A stretch of 9,796 nucleotides of DNA, taken from positions 1 through 9,796 of the forward strand of contig JBBRZF010000134.1 in assembly GCA_038236965.1 (NCBI GenBank), in the 5' to 3' direction. Origin of the DNA: JBBRZF01 sp038236965 (GTDB lineage Bacteria; Acidobacteriota; Terriglobia; Terriglobales; Acidobacteriaceae). Made by a program: the position numbers and the translations under genes. This document shows positions 6,885-9,796 of the stretch, one piece after another. The notes under the pieces are model-generated. The model was not told the origin of the DNA, searched no databases, and saw nothing but the letters and a program-made list of their open reading frames with translations. Numbering within the stretch: position 1 is the first letter of the stretch; each line of letters begins with the position of its first letter.

Positions 6885-7278
6885 GGATACAGCATGGATT
6901 ATGCGCCGTCATGGGCTCCACCGAAAATGCGACGAGGAATTAATTTTCTTTTCAGAGTTGCTGCGGCAAGGCCGCCTTGCGTGCAATCGTCAGTAAGGAA
7001 CTTACATGCGTCCGAGGTGTCACAGGCAGTTGCCTTAAATGTTGCGAATTGGAACGGAGGGGGGCAGTCGTAGGCGATCGAATACCTAATGCATAACATT
7101 ATGTATTCCATGTAATCGACTGTCTTCAAGAAGATAATAATTTCCACAACTTCGCCTTAGAGAAGAGTTCGAAGGTAGTTTCTGGAAGGGTTGTGAAGGT
7201 TCTCGCTTTCGGCAATGGCGCAGATTGCATCCGAATGATTTACTGCCCGGCCTTTATACCCGTTTCGTCCAGGAAAAC
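6885..7278. other. Non-coding gap between divergent genes (ada / treS)
   Basis: This 394-base gap separates divergent ada and treS and should hold both promoters. It includes AT-rich stretches at 6938-6953 and 7080-7150, a short hairpin GCAAGG-CCG-CCTTGC near 6967-6981, and the inverted repeats at 7080-7134 listed separately. An open minus-strand frame at 6899-7147 (82 residues) has no recognisable motif and no ribosome site and looks accidental. No good Ada box was found: the nearest is AATT-N7-GCA on the minus strand around 6927-6941, off the expected spacing. Confidence 0.55.
7080..7134. promoter_or_regulatory. Cluster of inverted repeats upstream of treS (candidate operator/promoter region)
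   Basis: AATGCATAA (7088-7096) and TTATGTATT (7099-7107) form a 20-base dyad with one mismatched pair around a central CA. GAATAC (7080-7085) and GTATTC (7103-7108) give a second, overlapping inverted pair. A third, TCTTC-AA-GAAGA, follows at 7123-7134. The region is AT-rich compared with its surroundings, about 145-200 bases from the treS start and about 200-250 from the ada start, so it could serve either gene. No matching regulator is recognised. Confidence 0.3.
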
Positions 7279-9796
7279 ATGACACTACGATCGAATCCTA
7301 CTTGGTACAAAGACGCGATCATTTACGAGGTACACGTCCGTGCATTCTTTGACAGCGTGACGGACGGCATTGGGGATTTTGGCGGCCTGACGCAAAAGCT
7401 GGATTACCTGGAAGACCTTGGGGTGACTGCGATATGGCTGCTGCCCTTCTGTCCGTCGCCGCTCAAGGATGACGGCTACGATATTTCCAACTACACCGAC
7501 GTACATCCCTCGTATGGAACGTTGAAGGAGTTCCAGAAATTTCTGAAGGAGGCGCACCGGCGGGGATTGAGGGTGATCACGGAGTTGGTGTTGAACCATA
7601 CTTCCGACCAGCATGTGTGGTTCCAGCGCTCGCGAAGAGCGCAACCGGGAAGCAAGTGGCGCAATTACTACGTCTGGAGCGATACGCCGGAGAAGTACAG
7701 AGACGCGCGCATCATCTTCAAGGATTTCGAGACTTCGAACTGGACGTGGGACCCGCTGGCGAAGTCGTACTTCTGGCACCGGTTCTATTCGCACCAGCCC
7801 GACCTGAATTGGGAGAACCCGGAAGTTCGCAGCGCGATGTACGCGGCCATGGACTTCTGGTTCGACATGGGAGTGGACGGCCTGCGACTGGACGCGGTTC
7901 CCTACCTGTTCGAGCGCGAAGGTACGAACTGCGAGAACCTGCCGGAGACGCACGCGGCGCTGCACGAACTGCGTCAGCATGTGGACGAAAAGTATCGCGA
8001 CCGCCTGCTGCTGGCCGAAGCGAATCAATGGCCGGAGGACGCGGTGGCGTACTTCGGCAACGGCGACGAATGCCACATGGCGTTTCATTTCCCGGTGATG
8101 CCGAGGCTGTTCATGTCGCTGCGCATGGAAGACCGTTATCCGCTGACGGATATATTGCGGCTGACGCCTGCGATCCCGGAGAACTGCCAGTGGGCGATGT
8201 TCCTGCGCAATCACGACGAACTGACGCTGGAGATGGTGACGGACGAAGAGCGCGACTATATGTATCGCACCTACGCGGAAGAACGGCAGATGCGTATCAA
8301 CCTGGGGATCCGCCGAAGGCTGGCTCCGCTGCTGGAGAACGACCGCCGCAAGATCGAATTGATGAATGCCCTGCTGTTCGCTCTGCCGGGGACTCCGGTG
8401 GTGTATTACGGGGACGAGATCGGGATGGGCGACAACGTTTACCTGGGCGACCGCAACGGAGTGCGAACGCCGATGCAGTGGAGCGCGGACAGGAACGCGG
8501 GATTTTCGAGGGCGAATCCGCAGAGGCTGTATCTGCCGGTGAACATCGACCCGGAATACCACTACGAAGCGGTGAATGTGGAGACGCAGCAGAACAATTC
8601 GCACTCGCTGCTGTGGTGGATGAAGCGCCTGATCGCACAGCGCAAGCAGTTCCAGGCGTTCGGACGAGGAACGATCGAGTTCCTCTATCCCTCGAACCGG
8701 AAGGTGCTGGCGTTCATCCGGCAATTTGAAGACGAAAAACTATTGATCGTGGCGAACCTGTCGCGCTTCACGCAGGCAACGGATCTGGACCTCTCGAAGT
8801 ACATCGGCATGCAACCGGTGGAGATGTTCGGGCGTAACCGCTTCCCCAATATCGGCGAGCAGCCGTACTTCCTCTCTCTGGGACAGCATGCGTTCTACTG
8901 GTTCCATCTACAACCGAAGGAGAACACGGAATCGACGGTTGGAACCGAGGGAATCGAACTGCCGGTATTGACCGCGGAAGATGGCAACATTTTTTCGCCC
9001 TCGACGCGAAGGACGATGACTCGCTTGATGCCGAAGATGTTGCGCACGAGGACTTGGTTCCTCGGCAAGAAGCGGAATATCAGGCAAGTGATCATCGAAG
9101 ATGTCATCCCTGTGCCGAAGACGCAATCGCACATCGTATTGATCTCCGTGGAATACAGCGATGCGGATCCTGAGCGCTACATGCTTCCGATCTCGTTGGC
9201 GACGGGAGAAAAGGCGCAAGCCTTTTTGCGCGAACACGCGGACGCAGTTGTGGTGCGAGTGCTGGGACTGGCGGAGGGCGAAGGACTGCTCTACGGAGGG
9301 ATCTACGACCGCGAGTTTGGCGACGCGATGTTGAGCGCGGTGGTCCGCCGTCGTCGCTTCAAGGGAGAGTTCGGAGAGGTAGTGGCCGCGCACACGCGCG
9401 CGTTCCGCAAGGCCTGGAGTATGGTTCGGTCAAACCTGGAACCACAGCCACAAGCTGCGGATTTTCACAACAGCTATGTGAACTATGGCGAAGACTTCTC
9501 TCTGAAGCTATATCGAAACGTGGAAGAAGGTAAACATCCGGACCGCGAGGTAGAAGAGTTCCTGACGGAAGAAACGGATTTCACGTGCATTCCGAGGGCG
9601 CTGGGCTCGATCGAGTATCTGCAAGTGAACGCAGACGGCGAGGAGCAGCGGATGACCCTGGGAATGCTGATGGGCTACGTTCGCAACGCGACAAACGGAT
9701 GGACGTATTCGCTGGACCACCTCGGCTTGTATTTTGACCGGGCGCTGGCGACCCAGAAGGACGATCCGCGGGTGAAGGAGATCGTGATTGGAGATC
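7279..9796 (+). CDS. treS: Trehalose synthase fused to maltokinase (TreS-Mak), partial: C-terminus off the right edge
   Basis: 839 residues are visible, without a stop before the edge; fused TreS-Mak proteins are usually about 1,100. Residues 1 to about 550 are a GH13 trehalose synthase that interconverts maltose and trehalose. It opens with WYKDAIIYEVHVRAFFDS; region I is ELVLNHTSDQH; region II GLRLDAVPYLFERE has the nucleophile Asp205; region III LLAEANQWPED has the acid/base Glu247; region IV FLRNHDELTLEM has Asp313. After about 570 the maltokinase begins (RTRTWFLGKKR at 589-599; SLKLYR with the probable ATP-binding Lys743; IPRALGSIEY). Its later catalytic motifs lie outside the window. 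Maltokinase makes maltose-1-phosphate, the donor for GlgE, so trehalose is channelled to alpha-glucan. ATG 7279 has AGGA four bases upstream. Cytoplasmic; no signal peptide. glgE or glgB are expected nearby, but only a longer sequence could show this. Confidence 0.96.
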   Translation, partial: MTLRSNPTWYKDAIIYEVHVRAFFDSVTDGIGDFGGLTQKLDYLEDLGVTAIWLLPFCPSPLKDDGYDISNYTDVHPSYGTLKEFQKFLKEAHRRGLRVITELVLNHTSDQHVWFQRSRRAQPGSKWRNYYVWSDTPEKYRDARIIFKDFETSNWTWDPLAKSYFWHRFYSHQPDLNWENPEVRSAMYAAMDFWFDMGVDGLRLDAVPYLFEREGTNCENLPETHAALHELRQHVDEKYRDRLLLAEANQWPEDAVAYFGNGDECHMAFHFPVMPRLFMSLRMEDRYPLTDILRLTPAIPENCQWAMFLRNHDELTLEMVTDEERDYMYRTYAEERQMRINLGIRRRLAPLLENDRRKIELMNALLFALPGTPVVYYGDEIGMGDNVYLGDRNGVRTPMQWSADRNAGFSRANPQRLYLPVNIDPEYHYEAVNVETQQNNSHSLLWWMKRLIAQRKQFQAFGRGTIEFLYPSNRKVLAFIRQFEDEKLLIVANLSRFTQATDLDLSKYIGMQPVEMFGRNRFPNIGEQPYFLSLGQHAFYWFHLQPKENTESTVGTEGIELPVLTAEDGNIFSPSTRRTMTRLMPKMLRTRTWFLGKKRNIRQVIIEDVIPVPKTQSHIVLISVEYSDADPERYMLPISLATGEKAQAFLREHADAVVVRVLGLAEGEGLLYGGIYDREFGDAMLSAVVRRRRFKGEFGEVVAAHTRAFRKAWSMVRSNLEPQPQAADFHNSYVNYGEDFSLKLYRNVEEGKHPDREVEEFLTEETDFTCIPRALGSIEYLQVNADGEEQRMTLGMLMGYVRNATNGWTYSLDHLGLYFDRALATQKDDPRVKEIVIGD

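Noticed and set aside
6927..6941. Possible Ada box upstream of ada on the minus strand
   Set aside because: AATT and GCA are present but the spacing is one base off the AATT-N6-GCAA pattern and the last A is missing; too weak to call.
6899..7147. 82-codon minus-strand frame between ada and treS
   Set aside because: No ribosome site or recognisable motif; it lies where promoters are expected and includes the AT-rich dyads.
7285..8724. Long minus-strand open frame (479 codons) opposite treS
   Set aside because: It mirrors the codon pattern of the real gene. The product is Arg/His/Gln/Val-rich with no motif, and the plus strand carries all GH13 catalytic residues.

Overview
The window looks like chromosomal DNA from a free-living, moderately GC-rich bacterium, probably an acidobacterium (Terriglobia-like). 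That placement is an inference. It rests on the gene types (a fused trehalose synthase/maltokinase and a radical SAM protein with a B12-type domain), codon use, and one short intergenic repeat of a style I associate with acidobacterial genomes. No phage, IS element, CRISPR array, tRNA or rRNA is visible.

Layout, left to right. (1) Positions 1-954, minus strand: the N-terminal 318 residues of a radical SAM protein that runs off the left edge. (2) 955-1374: a non-coding gap between divergent genes, holding short repeats. (3) 1375-2589, plus: a complete DEAD-box RNA helicase of RhlE type, closed by a strong rho-independent terminator (2608-2643). (4) 2752-4224, plus: a nitronate monooxygenase/2-nitropropane dioxygenase family flavoprotein with a cysteine-bearing C-terminal extension. 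(5) 4249-5703, plus: a group II PLP-dependent decarboxylase 24 bases behind it, whose normal N-terminus is interrupted by an in-frame TGA at 4321; the uninterrupted frame starts at GTG 4345. (6) 5704-5790: a short gap between convergent genes with a TTCG-rich repeat. (7) 5791-6884, minus: an Ada-type DNA alkylation repair protein split by a one-base frameshift near 6207. (8) 6885-7278: a 394-base gap between divergent genes, AT-rich around 7080-7150 with inverted repeats. (9) 7279 to the right edge, plus: trehalose synthase fused to the start of maltokinase.

The genes do not form one system. The flavoprotein and the decarboxylase are probably co-transcribed; their substrates cannot be read from sequence. 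TreS-Mak belongs to trehalose/maltose-1-phosphate metabolism (the GlgE route to alpha-glucan), so related genes are likely beyond the right edge. The most notable features are the two lesions in neighbouring convergent genes, the decarboxylase stop and the ada frameshift. Each lies inside an otherwise well-conserved protein and could be real gene decay, recoding or a consensus error. I found no convincing evidence for an undescribed multi-gene system.
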